A stretch of DNA of 64,000 nucleotides from Paraburkholderia phenoliruptrix. Its GTDB lineage: Bacteria; Pseudomonadota; Gammaproteobacteria; Burkholderiales; Burkholderiaceae. Positions 33,953 to 42,661 of this stretch are shown in pieces. The notes beneath the pieces are model-generated. The model did no database searches, had not been told where the DNA came from, and saw nothing but the letters and a program-made list of their open reading frames with translations. A program made the position numbers and the translations under genes. The stretch spans positions 124,001 through 188,000 of the forward strand of contig NZ_JAEUAV010000010.1 of the NCBI RefSeq assembly GCF_019511605.1, in the 5' to 3' direction. How positions within the stretch are numbered: position 1 is the stretch's first letter; each line of letters begins with the position of its first letter.

Positions 33953-35014
33953 ATGACGCAAGACTTCAACCCGGCACGCCGCCGCGTTCTTCACGGCGCG
34001 GGCGCGCTTGCCGTGGCGGGCGCACTGCCGCTCGCCGTGCGTGCGCAGGAAAAGCAGATCGTGGTCTCGGACCCGGGCGGTCCTTACACTACCGCCTATC
34101 GCGAAGCGTTTTACGATCCGTTCGAGAAAGCGACCGGCATCAAGGTCGTGAGCGTCGCCCGTGAATCGCAGCCGGTTGCGCAATTCGCGGCGATGGTGCA
34201 AACGAAGAATTACGTGTGGGACGTCACCACGCTTACGCTTTCCGCCGACATTCCCTACCTCGAAGCGAAGGGGCTGCTGGAGCCCATCGGTCTGAAGGCG
34301 AGCGACTATCCCGACATCATGCCCGAAGCGATCACGCCGAACTGGCTGGGCGTGGACGTGTATTCGACCGTGCTTGCGTATCGTGCCGACAGGTTCAAGG
34401 ACAACGGACCGAAAACGTGGGCGGATTTCTGGGACGTGAAGAAATACCCAGGCCGCCGCTGCCTGCGGCGCAGCCCGCTCGACACGCTGGAACAGGCGCT
34501 GCTCGCCGACGGCGTGCCGCTCGACAAGCTGTATCCGCTCGACGTCGACCGGGCATTCAAAAGCCTCGACAGGATCAAGCCGCACGTGAACATCTGGTGG
34601 ACTTCCGGCGCGCAGGCTATGCAGGCGATCCAGAGCGGCGACGTCGACATGATCTCGACGTGGAACGGCCGCGCGCAAGCCGCGAAAGACGCGGGCGCGC
34701 CGGTCGCGATCGTATGGAATCAGGGGCTTTATTCAATCGAAGGCTGGGGCATTCCAAAGGGCACACCACGCGCTGAGGCAGCGAAGCAGTTCGTGCGTTT
34801 TTGCGCCGACGCGAAGCGCCAGGCGCTGCTCACGCGCACGCTGGCCTACGGGCCGACCAACAGGAAAGCGTTCGAGACGATCGCCAAAGAGCGTGCGGCG
34901 CTATTGCCCACGGCCCCCGACAATATCCGCGACATGCGGTTGCCCAGTCCGCAATGGTGGGAAGCGAACCGTCAGAAAGTCACTGAACGGTTCAATTCGT
35001 GGATCATTTCGTGA
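33953..35014 (+). CDS. Periplasmic substrate-binding protein, polyamine/PotD type, Tat signal
   Basis: A 353-residue solute-binding protein. The N terminus carries a twin-arginine signal (ARRRVLHGAGAL then a hydrophobic stretch ending AVRAQE). The mature part starts IVVSDPGGPYTTAYREAF and has ATGIKVVSV, WWTSGAQAM and WNGRAQAAKDAG, matching the spermidine/putrescine (PotD/PotF-like) family. Binding specificity cannot be read; related proteins bind polyamines and other small charged compounds. It is followed by its ATPase gene after 10 bases. Confidence 0.87.
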   Translation: MTQDFNPARRRVLHGAGALAVAGALPLAVRAQEKQIVVSDPGGPYTTAYREAFYDPFEKATGIKVVSVARESQPVAQFAAMVQTKNYVWDVTTLTLSADIPYLEAKGLLEPIGLKASDYPDIMPEAITPNWLGVDVYSTVLAYRADRFKDNGPKTWADFWDVKKYPGRRCLRRSPLDTLEQALLADGVPLDKLYPLDVDRAFKSLDRIKPHVNIWWTSGAQAMQAIQSGDVDMISTWNGRAQAAKDAGAPVAIVWNQGLYSIEGWGIPKGTPRAEAAKQFVRFCADAKRQALLTRTLAYGPTNRKAFETIAKERAALLPTAPDNIRDMRLPSPQWWEANRQKVTERFNSWIIS

Positions 35015-35024
35015 GGACTGCACG

Positions 35025-36152
35025 ATGAGCTCGAAACTCGAGGCGATAGGCATAGCCAAGCGCTACGGCGACGCAGTGGCGCTCGAACCGACGGACCTCG
35101 CCGTGCAGGCGGGCGAATTCCTGACGCTGCTCGGTCCGTCGGGTTCGGGCAAGACCACACTGTTGCAGATGATCTCCGGCCTCGTCGCGCCCAGCGCGGG
35201 TCGCATCGAGATCGACGGGCGCGACGTCACGCATGTCGAGCCGGGCAAGCGCGGCATCGGCATGGTGTTTCAGAGCTATGCGCTGTTTCCGCACATGAGC
35301 GTGTGGGACAACGTCGCCTATGGTCTGCGCATGCGCCGCAAGTCGCGCGACGAGGTGCGCGCGGCGGTCGACAGTGCGCTCGCCATGGTGCGCATGACCG
35401 ACTACGCGAAGCGCTTTCCGAAGGAGCTGTCCGGCGGGCAACAGCAGCGCATTGCGCTGGCGCGCTGCTTTGCGTATCGGCCCTCGGTGATTCTGCTCGA
35501 CGAGCCGCTCGGTGCACTGGATAAAAAGCTGCGCGAACACATGCAGTCCGAAATCCGCCGGCTGCACAAGGAGCTCGGCGCAACCTTCGTCTACGTTACG
35601 CACGATCAGGACGAGGCGCTGACGCTGTCTGACCGCATCTGCCTCATGAATCAGGCGCGCATCGAGCAGGTGGGCACGCCCGCCGACCTGTACGACCGTC
35701 CCGCAACGCGCTTCGCGGCCGGCTTCATCGGTCATTCGAATCTGCTCGAAGGCGCGCTCGACGAGACCCGCGGTGCAAGCGGCGAGCCGATCCTGCTTGC
35801 GGCGGGCGGCCGCATTCCGTTGCCGGTCAGCGCGCTCGACACCATCAGGATGACGAATGGAAATGCCAGGGGCGCTTCCGGTGCTTCGGTCTCTGCGCCG
35901 GCGTCCGCTTCTGCTGCGCGCCACACGCTGCTCGTGCGTCCCGAAGCCCCGCGTTTCGTCGAGCCGGCCAGCGGATTTGTCGACGGCACGATTGCGGACG
36001 TGGTGTTCTTCGGCAGCGACACGCGCGTGCAGCTCGCAATGAACGACGGCAGCGAGCTTACCGTGCGCTGCGAGCGCAGTCTGTCGCCGCGCGTCGGCGA
36101 CAAAGTGGGCCTCGTCTGGGACCCGTATCGCACGACGCTGCTGCATAGCTGA
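35025..36152 (+). CDS. ABC transporter ATP-binding protein, PotA type
   Basis: A 375-residue ABC ATPase: Walker A GPSGSGKTT, signature LSGGQQQRIALARC, Walker B VILLDEPLGALD and the H-loop YVTHDQDEAL, followed by a C-terminal regulatory TOBE-like domain (about 280-375). It powers the permease encoded next. The ATG at 35025 follows the SBP stop; a longer in-frame start would overlap it. It should sit at the inner face of the membrane. Confidence 0.9.
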   Translation: MSSKLEAIGIAKRYGDAVALEPTDLAVQAGEFLTLLGPSGSGKTTLLQMISGLVAPSAGRIEIDGRDVTHVEPGKRGIGMVFQSYALFPHMSVWDNVAYGLRMRRKSRDEVRAAVDSALAMVRMTDYAKRFPKELSGGQQQRIALARCFAYRPSVILLDEPLGALDKKLREHMQSEIRRLHKELGATFVYVTHDQDEALTLSDRICLMNQARIEQVGTPADLYDRPATRFAAGFIGHSNLLEGALDETRGASGEPILLAAGGRIPLPVSALDTIRMTNGNARGASGASVSAPASASAARHTLLVRPEAPRFVEPASGFVDGTIADVVFFGSDTRVQLAMNDGSELTVRCERSLSPRVGDKVGLVWDPYRTTLLHS

Positions 36153-36163
36153 AAGGGACTGGA

Positions 36164-37945
36164 ATGACCATCGCTCTTCACGCACAACGCGAAAGCGAAG
36201 CCTCGCGGCGCGGCCGCTCCATGTGGCTCGCGCGCAGCCTGCGCTTTTTGCCGATCCTGCCCACGCTTCTGTTCCTGCTGGTGTTTTTCGTGCTGCCCGT
36301 CGGCGAGATTCTGCAAGGCGGACTGGTCGGCGCGGACGGCCAGATCGGCCTCGCGCAATTCGAGCGCATCGCGCGCACGCCCGTCTACGCGAAGGTGTTG
36401 TGGATCACCTTCGCGATATCGTTCATGACGGCGGCGCTTTCCATTCTGCTCGGTTATCCGGTCGCGTACATGTTGAGCCGCCTGTCGGAGCGCGCCCGCG
36501 AACGCTGGCTGCTTTGGGTCATGCTGCCGTTCTGGACCAGCTACCTGGTCAAGACATACGCGTGGATGTTGCTGCTTTCGAAGACGGGCGTCCTCTCCAC
36601 CATTGCGCTCTCGCTTGGCCTCGTACGCGAGACGAGCGGCACCATTCCGTCGCTGACCGGCGTGTTGATCGGCATGGTGCATTCGATGCTGCCGCTCGCC
36701 GTCATGACCATGCTGCCGGTCATGCGCGGCATCGACGACCGGCTGACGCAGGCCGCCGAAACGCTGGGCGCCGAGCGCAGCACGAGCTTTTTCACGGTGT
36801 TTCTGCCGCTCTCGTCGCCGGGCGTGGCGGCCGCGGGCCTGCTCGTGTTCATTTCGAGCCTCGGCTTTTTTATCGTGCCTGCGCTGCTCGGCTCGCCGAA
36901 AGAAACGATGATCGCGCAACTTGTGATCTCGTCGGTGCTGGAGCTCTTCGACATGCGCTTTGCCGGAGCGCTTTCAACTGTGCTGCTCGTCTGCTCGATC
37001 GTGATTTTCTTCATATACGACCGCATGGTGGGCCTCACATCGCTTACCGGCGAAGTGGCGCAGCGTCAGCGCGGCTCGCGCGCTCAAGGATTCAAGCTTG
37101 CACTTCTGATGAGCGCCGGGCGCGTCTTCGCACCGCTCATGATGCGCCGCAAGGCGCACGCGGAAGAGGGCGCGCGCGCGGCAAGCCCGCTTGGCTTCTA
37201 TACATGCGCCGTGATGCTGGTGCTGGTCGCGCCGGTGCTGTCGGTCATCCCGTATGCGTTCACGAAGAGCGACTACATTGCGTTTCCGCCGAAGCTCTTC
37301 AGTGTCCGCTGGTTCGGCACCTTCATGGATTCGCCGGTGTGGCAGAGCGCGGTTATCCGCTCGTTCGAAGTGGGCCTCGGCACGGGGCTGCTGTCGCTGC
37401 TGCTCGGCTTCGGCGCCACGCTCGCCATGACGCGCATGCCGCGCCGCGCAAGCAAGCCCGTGTTCGCGCTGCTGGTCGCGCCGCTTATCGTGCCGCGCAT
37501 CGTCGTGGCCGTCGGTCTGCTGTATCTGTTCGGACGCTTCGGGCTGACGGGCACGAACCTCGGCCTCGTAATCGGTCATACGGTGCTTGCGATTCCGTAT
37601 GTCGTCGTCACGCTCGCCGCGGGTTTTCAGCGCTTCGACTGGCGCCTCGACGACGCCGCGCGCGTAATGGGCGCGTCGCCGTTGCGCCGTATCACGTCGA
37701 TCGTACTGCCGCTGCTCATGGCAAGCGTGAGCGCCGCATTCCTGTTCGCTTTCCTCGTTTCATTCGACGATCTGACCATCGCAATCTTCGTTTCCGGCGG
37801 CATCAACTCGACACTGCCCAAGCAGATGTGGGACGACATCCAGCTCGCCATCACGCCGACGCTAGCGGCGGTGTCGACCACGCTCGTGATTCTGATTGCG
37901 CTCGTCGTCGCGGTCTCTTCGTGGCTCAAGCGCAAGACGCGCTAA
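36164..37945 (+). CDS. Fused two-domain ABC permease (PotB-PotC-like)
   Basis: A 593-residue inner-membrane protein containing two permease domains in one chain. Each half has about six hydrophobic segments, and each has an EAA-like loop: QAAETLGAERSTSFFTVFLPL in the first half and DAARVMGASPLRRITSIVLPL in the second (about residues 200-220 and 495-515). In most PotABCD systems these are two proteins. The linker (about 300-340) is polar. It follows the ATPase gene after 11 bases. Confidence 0.88.
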   Translation: MTIALHAQRESEASRRGRSMWLARSLRFLPILPTLLFLLVFFVLPVGEILQGGLVGADGQIGLAQFERIARTPVYAKVLWITFAISFMTAALSILLGYPVAYMLSRLSERARERWLLWVMLPFWTSYLVKTYAWMLLLSKTGVLSTIALSLGLVRETSGTIPSLTGVLIGMVHSMLPLAVMTMLPVMRGIDDRLTQAAETLGAERSTSFFTVFLPLSSPGVAAAGLLVFISSLGFFIVPALLGSPKETMIAQLVISSVLELFDMRFAGALSTVLLVCSIVIFFIYDRMVGLTSLTGEVAQRQRGSRAQGFKLALLMSAGRVFAPLMMRRKAHAEEGARAASPLGFYTCAVMLVLVAPVLSVIPYAFTKSDYIAFPPKLFSVRWFGTFMDSPVWQSAVIRSFEVGLGTGLLSLLLGFGATLAMTRMPRRASKPVFALLVAPLIVPRIVVAVGLLYLFGRFGLTGTNLGLVIGHTVLAIPYVVVTLAAGFQRFDWRLDDAARVMGASPLRRITSIVLPLLMASVSAAFLFAFLVSFDDLTIAIFVSGGINSTLPKQMWDDIQLAITPTLAAVSTTLVILIALVVAVSSWLKRKTR

Positions 37946-37971
37946 ATCCCGGTCATTCAACTCGTTCACAC

Positions 37972-39531
37972 ATGCATCGTTATCCAGAATATTTCGCTCA
38001 TCGGCACTCAAACGACGAACTCGACTGTGCGCCTCTGCTTGCAACAGGATTGCGCCGCGATCCGACGCGCACCATCGTGCATTTCGAAGATCACGCGATG
38101 ACCTGCGAAGAGGCCGCCCGGCAGGTCGCGCGATTGCAGCGCTGGTTTGGCGAGCACGGTCTCGTGCAAGGCGATCGCGTCGCCGTGATGCTCGGCAACA
38201 GTCCCGAGCATATTCATCTGATCTACGCGCTGCACCTGAGCGGGCTCGTGTGGGTGCCCGTCAATACGAAGCTGCGTGCGGCGGGCCTCGAATATCTGCT
38301 GCAGCACGCCGAGCCGAAGCTCTTCGTGATCGACGACGAGTTCGATGCGCTGACCGCGGAACTCGATTGCGGCACCGCGCTGCGCACGCACCTGCCCGCG
38401 TTGAAGGCTGACGATGCCAAGCATGCGAGCGGCACAGCCACCGACTTCGCAACCCCGGCAATCGGCGTGCACGATCCGCTGTGCATCATCTACACGTCCG
38501 GCACGACGGGCGCGCCCAAGGGCGTCGTCTTCACGCACCGGATGATGCGCATTGCAAGCGAGGCGGCGTTACGCGTTGCCGACGTGCGCGACGGCGACCG
38601 GCTGTTCCTGTGGGAGCCGCTGTGCCACATTGGCGGCGCGCAAATGTTGTTGCTGCCGTTCCTCGCGAACGTGACTTTGCATGCGGTGCCGCGTTTTTCC
38701 GCATCGCAGTTCTGGCAGCAGATCGGCCGCGCGGGCGCGACGCAACTGCATTACCTGGGCGGTGTACTGGACATTCTGATGCAGTTGCCCGCAAACGAGC
38801 AGCCCGCGTCGCATACGCTGCGCGTCGCCTGGGGCGCGGGCGTGAGTGCTGCGTCGTGGCAGCCGATTCAGGCGCGCCTGAACGTTTCGTTGCGCGAGTG
38901 CTACGGCATGACGGAATGCTCGAGCTTCGCGACGGCGAATCTGACCGGCAAGGCCGGCTCGATCGGTCGCGCGTTGCCGTGGATCGACATCGACTTGCTC
39001 GACGAAAACGGCCAGCCGGTATCGAACGGCGAAGCAGGGGAGATCGTGCTGTCGAGCAAAGTGGATGGCACCTTTTTGCCGGCTTATCTGAAGAATCCGG
39101 AAGCAACGCGCGCCGCGCTGCGCCACGGGCGGCTGCACACCGGCGACCGCGCGCGCCGCGATGCGGATGGCGACTTGTTCTTCATCGGCAGGCAGACGGA
39201 TAGCATGCGCGTGCGCGGCGAGAACGTGTCAGCGTGGGAAATAGAGCGCGTTTTCGCCACTCACCCGGCCATTCGCGTCTGCGCTGCAATCGGTGTCGCG
39301 TCGGCGATCGGCGAACAGGACATTCTGCTCGACGTCCAGTTCCGGGACGAGCCGGTCGCGTGGCCCGCTCTGCACGCATGGGCGCGCGAGCGGCTCGCGA
39401 GTTTCCAGTTGCCGCGCTATTACCGCGCGGCAGCCGGCTTTGAGCTGACGGCGAGCGAGCGCGTCAAGAAACATTTGATCTCGCGTGATACGCAGGACGC
39501 CTGGGACCGTCTGGCAACCGTCGCGCAATAG
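37972..39531 (+). CDS. Acyl-CoA ligase (AMP-binding, CaiC-like)
   Basis: A 519-residue adenylate-forming enzyme: the P-loop IIYTSGTTGAPKGVVFTH, ECYGMTE, HTGDRARRDADGDLFFIGR, and the hinge region DSMRVRGENVSAWEIE, with a C-terminal Lys region (VKKHLI). It activates a carboxylic acid to its CoA thioester with ATP. The sequence resembles carnitine/crotonobetaine-CoA ligase-type proteins, but the substrate is unknown. The frame stays open 583 codons upstream through the permease gene; I start at the ATG at 37972, where the domain begins. Confidence 0.85.
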   Translation: MHRYPEYFAHRHSNDELDCAPLLATGLRRDPTRTIVHFEDHAMTCEEAARQVARLQRWFGEHGLVQGDRVAVMLGNSPEHIHLIYALHLSGLVWVPVNTKLRAAGLEYLLQHAEPKLFVIDDEFDALTAELDCGTALRTHLPALKADDAKHASGTATDFATPAIGVHDPLCIIYTSGTTGAPKGVVFTHRMMRIASEAALRVADVRDGDRLFLWEPLCHIGGAQMLLLPFLANVTLHAVPRFSASQFWQQIGRAGATQLHYLGGVLDILMQLPANEQPASHTLRVAWGAGVSAASWQPIQARLNVSLRECYGMTECSSFATANLTGKAGSIGRALPWIDIDLLDENGQPVSNGEAGEIVLSSKVDGTFLPAYLKNPEATRAALRHGRLHTGDRARRDADGDLFFIGRQTDSMRVRGENVSAWEIERVFATHPAIRVCAAIGVASAIGEQDILLDVQFRDEPVAWPALHAWARERLASFQLPRYYRAAAGFELTASERVKKHLISRDTQDAWDRLATVAQ

Positions 39532-39558
39532 CTATCGTATATAGGTAGCTGATTAGGG

Positions 39559-39569
39559 CTATGCGATAA
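39559..39569. promoter_or_regulatory. CTATGCGATAA motif before IclR gene
   Basis: The same 11-mer as at 33019-33029, here 32 bases before the IclR start codon and next to an AT-rich partial palindrome (CTATCGTATATAG, 39532-39544). The two copies flank the operon and suggest joint control of operon and regulator. Confidence 0.5.
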
Positions 39570-39601
39570 TTTCTTGTTCGAACCAGACAGATACCGACGT
39601 A

Positions 39602-40444
39602 ATGAGCGACGAGCCCAAAGCCGCACGCAAGCGCAACAGTAGAGCCGCCAAACCGCGCGCGGAAGTTGCCGACCCGAGCGCGTCTTCGCTTTATGTGCAG
39701 TCGGTGGAGAAGGCGATGAAGGTGCTCACCGCGTTCGACGGCAGCAAGAGGCAGTTGTCGCTCTCGGAGATCTCGTCGTCCACCGGGTTCGACATGAGCG
39801 CGACGCAGCGCTTCACTTACACGCTGGCCGCGCTCGGCTATCTTTTCAAGGACCCGGACAGCCGCAAGTACGAACTGTCGCCGCGGCTTCTCGACTTCAC
39901 TTACCACTATCTGACTTCGAACGATCTGGTTAGCCGCGCGACGCCTTATCTGCAGCAACTCGGATCGGAGACGGAAGAGGCGACCAACCTCACGGTGCTG
40001 GACGATACGGACATAGTGTTCGTGCTGCGTATCGTGAGCCGCAATGTATTCAACGCGCACGTCATTACCGGCTCGCGTTTGCCCGCCTATTGCACGGCGC
40101 CTGGGCTCGCGATTCTGGCAACGCTGCCGGACGGCGAAATAGACGACATTCTTTCGCGCACGAACCTCGTGCCTTATACGGCCTCCACTGTGTATGAGCC
40201 GCGCAAGATCAAGGAGCGGATCGTGCAGATCCGCAAGCAGGGTTACGCGCATACGGAAGACGAATACTTTGTAAGCGACATTTCCACGGCGGCCGCCATC
40301 ACGAACGCGCATGGGCGTGGCATCGGCGCGGTGAACATCGCAGTGGCGCGCTCGCGCTGGCAGGCGGAGCGCGACGAGAAACGCTTCGCGGATCTGGTCA
40401 TTTCCACCGCCTCTGCAATTTCCACGCGTCGGCGCATCGAATAG
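39602..40444 (+). CDS. IclR-family transcriptional regulator
   Basis: A 280-residue IclR regulator. A basic, disordered N-terminal tail (1-28) is followed by the winged HTH (about 30-90; SVEKAMKVLTAF, LSLSEISSSTGFDMSATQRF, LFKDPDSRKYELS) and the C-terminal effector domain (about 105-275; PAYCTAPGLAILATL, GYAHTEDEYFVSD). It is separated from the CoA ligase by 70 bases holding the CTATGCGATAA motif. It probably controls the hydratase-ABC-ligase operon in response to its substrate or CoA ester. Confidence 0.88.
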   Translation: MSDEPKAARKRNSRAAKPRAEVADPSASSLYVQSVEKAMKVLTAFDGSKRQLSLSEISSSTGFDMSATQRFTYTLAALGYLFKDPDSRKYELSPRLLDFTYHYLTSNDLVSRATPYLQQLGSETEEATNLTVLDDTDIVFVLRIVSRNVFNAHVITGSRLPAYCTAPGLAILATLPDGEIDDILSRTNLVPYTASTVYEPRKIKERIVQIRKQGYAHTEDEYFVSDISTAAAITNAHGRGIGAVNIAVARSRWQAERDEKRFADLVISTASAISTRRRIE

Positions 40445-40586
40445 CGGCGCGGGTAGTCCACCGTGGTGCCTTATCCGCCTTATCCGCCTCACGCGCTGCA
40501 GGCGCGCTCTGCTGCGATTGCGTACGAGGCACGCGCCATGCTGTCTTTGTCGAAAACGGCAAGCGCCGTGACACCAGGAGACAGAG

Positions 40587-40853
40587 ATGAGAGCCTTGAA
40601 AGTTGCAGGCGTCGCATGCGTCCTGTGCATGACGAGCGTGGCTTACTCGCAACAAAGCGGTAACGCGCCAGCGAACAGCGGCACGCAAAGCGGGCAACCG
40701 GTTCAGCCGGGACCGGCGGGACAGGCAGTGGACAAACCCGCGGACCTCGGCACGCCGGGCAACAAGCCCGGGAGCCTGATGCAAAAGCGCGCGAACGCGC
40801 TGTCGCCGGAGGGTGCGTCGGGGCCGTCGCGAACCGGCGAAGTCAAGCAATAG
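40587..40853 (+). CDS. Small secreted Gly/Pro/Gln-rich protein
   Basis: An 88-residue protein with a clear signal peptide (MRALKVAGVACVLCMTSVAYS, cleavage near residue 21) and a low-complexity mature part rich in Gly, Pro, Gln, Asn and Ser (SGNAPANSGTQSGQPVQPG). The ATG at 40587 follows an AGGAGACAGAG Shine-Dalgarno. No domain is recognised. The role is unknown; it stands alone between IclR and TetR genes. Confidence 0.7.
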   Translation: MRALKVAGVACVLCMTSVAYSQQSGNAPANSGTQSGQPVQPGPAGQAVDKPADLGTPGNKPGSLMQKRANALSPEGASGPSRTGEVKQ

Positions 40854-41045
40854 CGACAGGTAGGCGGCCGCAGCGGGGACCGTCGCCAGACGGTTTCGCA
40901 CGCAGTGAAGCGTGCGTGGGCGACTTGGTAAAGGTGCGCGTGCGCACTGTAGTGCGCCGCTGCGCAATCGACCACGGCCGCCGCTACCCGAACGGTTTAA
41001 AGACGCATTGTGGAAGTCGATCCCATCCGCCCGATTCCTCGGTGC

Positions 41046-41074
41046 TTGACAATCTATCTGCAAGTAGATAGAGT
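41046..41074 (+). promoter_or_regulatory. TetR promoter with operator palindrome
   Basis: A -35 TTGACA (41046-41051) and -10-like TAGAGT (41069-41074), 17 bp apart, flank the palindrome CTATCT-GCAAGT-AGATAG (41054-41071), which lies in the spacer. Binding there would block polymerase. The identical arms recur at 41705-41722. Confidence 0.75.
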
Positions 41075-41081
41075 GCGTCAC

Positions 41082-41648
41082 ATGGACACGACAACATCAG
41101 TGCGCGAACAGATTCTCGATCACGCCATTACGCTGATCATGATGCGCGGCTATAACGGCTTTAGCTATCGGGACCTGTCGAGCCTTGTTGGAGTCAAGAC
41201 GTCGAGCATTCACTACTACTTCCCCTCGAAGGACGATCTGGTTCTCGAAGCGGTAAATGCGTATAGCAGCGAGGTAATCAGCACGCTCAAGGGCGTGGAC
41301 GAATCGCTGCCTCCCGAGGTGAAGCTCAGCAAGTATGCCAAGCTGTTTGGCCGCACGCTGGGCGACGGGCGCCAGATCTGTCTGTGCGGTATGCTGGCGG
41401 CCGACATCGAAACATTGCCGGAGAACATTCGGCAAGCGGTGCAGGCGTTTTTCAAGGCGAACGAAAAGTGGCTTGCCAAGGTACTGGCGGAAGGTTTGCA
41501 AGCGGGTACGCTCGCAGTGAATGGCAAGCCCGAGAATGCTGCGCGCGCGCTGTTCGCGGCGTTCCAGGGCAGTGTGCTGGCAAGCCGGTTGTTCAATACC
41601 AGGGCGCGGCTCGAAGACGTCGAGGCGTCGGTCCGAGTGGTTCGGTGA
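41082..41648 (+). CDS. TetR-family regulator
   Basis: A 188-residue TetR protein. The HTH covers about 8-55 (ILDHAITLIMMRGYNGFSY, DLSSLVGVKTSSIHYYFPSKDDL) and a TetR_C helical ligand domain follows, with CLCGMLAADIETLP. The ATG at 41082 directly follows its operator-bearing promoter; the longer frame upstream would read through the promoter. The same palindrome upstream of the Ohr-like gene indicates that it controls that gene as well as itself. The ligand may be a thiol-reactive compound, as the domain contains CLC, but this is inference. Confidence 0.88.
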   Translation: MDTTTSVREQILDHAITLIMMRGYNGFSYRDLSSLVGVKTSSIHYYFPSKDDLVLEAVNAYSSEVISTLKGVDESLPPEVKLSKYAKLFGRTLGDGRQICLCGMLAADIETLPENIRQAVQAFFKANEKWLAKVLAEGLQAGTLAVNGKPENAARALFAAFQGSVLASRLFNTRARLEDVEASVRVVR

Positions 41649-41704
41649 TAGCGGTCGCAGCCATAGCGGCTAACCTCGTCGCTGGTATTTGTTTGCTGGA
41701 GTGT

Positions 41705-41722
41705 CTATCTTTCAGTAGATAG
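41705..41722 (+). promoter_or_regulatory. TetR operator before ohr
   Basis: CTATCT (41705-41710), TTCAGT, AGATAG (41717-41722): the same arms and 6-bp spacing as the tetR operator. It overlaps a plausible promoter (TTGCTG at about 41693 with TAGATA 17 bases later) 113-130 bases before the ohr start. Confidence 0.7.
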
Positions 41723-41834
41723 AAAAGTATCAAGCTGGTAGATTCAAAGCGGTACATGTTTGTTCCATGCTTCGCATTCGCCTCTATCGGTATAGAGCGA
41801 CGCGACTTCAAACCTGTTCAAAAGGAGCTTCACC

Positions 41835-42260
41835 ATGTCGATCGAAAAAGTTCTGTATCGTGCTCATGCTCACGCTACCGGAGGCCGCGACGGCCGCGCC
41901 GTTGTTCCGGAAGGCAAGCTGGATTTCAAGCTGACCACGCCGCGCGAACTGGGCGGTGCGGGCGGCGACGGCGCCAACCCTGAGCAACTGTTTGCGGCCG
42001 GCTACAGCGCGTGCTTCCTGGGTGCGATGAAGTTCGTGGCGGCTCGCGACAAGATTGCGATTCCCGTAGACGTCGCGATTGACGGCAGCGTCGGCATCGG
42101 CGCGATTCCCAACGGTTTCGGCATTGAAGTGGAACTGAAGATCTCGCTGCCGGGCATGGCACGCGACGCGGCGCAGGCACTGGTCGACAAGGCGCATATT
42201 GTCTGCCCGTATTCGAACGCTACGCGCGGCAACATCGACGTGACGCTGACTATCGTTTAA
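41835..42260 (+). CDS. ohr: Ohr/OsmC-family organic hydroperoxide resistance protein
   Basis: A 141-residue Ohr-type protein: [21 protein letters not shown] at the N-terminal strand region, [10 protein letters not shown] with the first active-site Cys, and [14 protein letters not shown] with the second. Ohr reduces organic hydroperoxides using dihydrolipoate-type thiols. The ATG follows an AAAGGAG Shine-Dalgarno. Ohr is usually controlled by the MarR-family OhrR; here the neighbour and the shared palindrome point to a TetR protein instead. Confidence 0.88.
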   Translation: MSIEKVLYRAHAHATGGRDGRAVVPEGKLDFKLTTPRELGGAGGDGANPEQLFAAGYSACFLGAMKFVAARDKIAIPVDVAIDGSVGIGAIPNGFGIEVELKISLPGMARDAAQALVDKAHIVCPYSNATRGNIDVTLTIV

Positions 42261-42661
42261 CGACGCTTCAACGGCGGTTCAACGACGGTTTAACCAGGAC
42301 TTCGGTCCATCGGGCCAATCGTCGAATGTATTGAATCCGGGTTCCGGCACGAGGCGCGACCGCTTCGCGCTGCCGGAACCCTCTCCATTTCTGCCGCGCC
42401 AATCGGCCGCGGCCCGCCGCGCGCAATCGCGCCGCTCTCCGCGTAAACCCCGCCACAGGAAAATGCTCGCCGTAAGAACCGGGTAAGGGGCCGCTCTTAA
42501 CGTATGGTCGAGCGCATCGAAATAACCACAACACATCGCATGCGCGAGCGCATTGGCTTGCATTCCCAGCGAATTACGCACGCAAATGCCCCATGGCTGC
42601 GACTTCGTTTGCAGCAGGGCACCTTTGCACGCGGCGAAAGATACTCATGCAGGAGACGGAG
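42261..42661. other. Intergenic region between ohr and DUF485 gene
   Basis: Holds the long hairpin at 42339-42381 and the leader of the DUF485/actP pair. No other feature is supported. The in-frame ATG at 42593 of the DUF485 frame lies too far from the domain. Confidence 0.4.
42339..42381. repeat. Long perfect hairpin
   Basis: Outer arms GGGTTCCGGCA (42339-42349) and TGCCGGAACCC (42371-42381) pair over 11 bp, and the inner part GCGCGA/TCGCGC (42354-42359 and 42365-42370) adds a second stem. It lies 78 bases after the ohr stop. A short T-poor tail (CTCTCCATTT) follows, so it may act as a weak terminator or a REP-like element. Confidence 0.55.

Noticed and set aside
36223..37971. A 583-codon open extension upstream of the acyl-CoA ligase in the frame overlapping the permease gene
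   Set aside because: Its translation is Arg/Ala/His-rich with no motif, while the permease frame is clearly coding; open shadow frames are expected in this GC-rich DNA.
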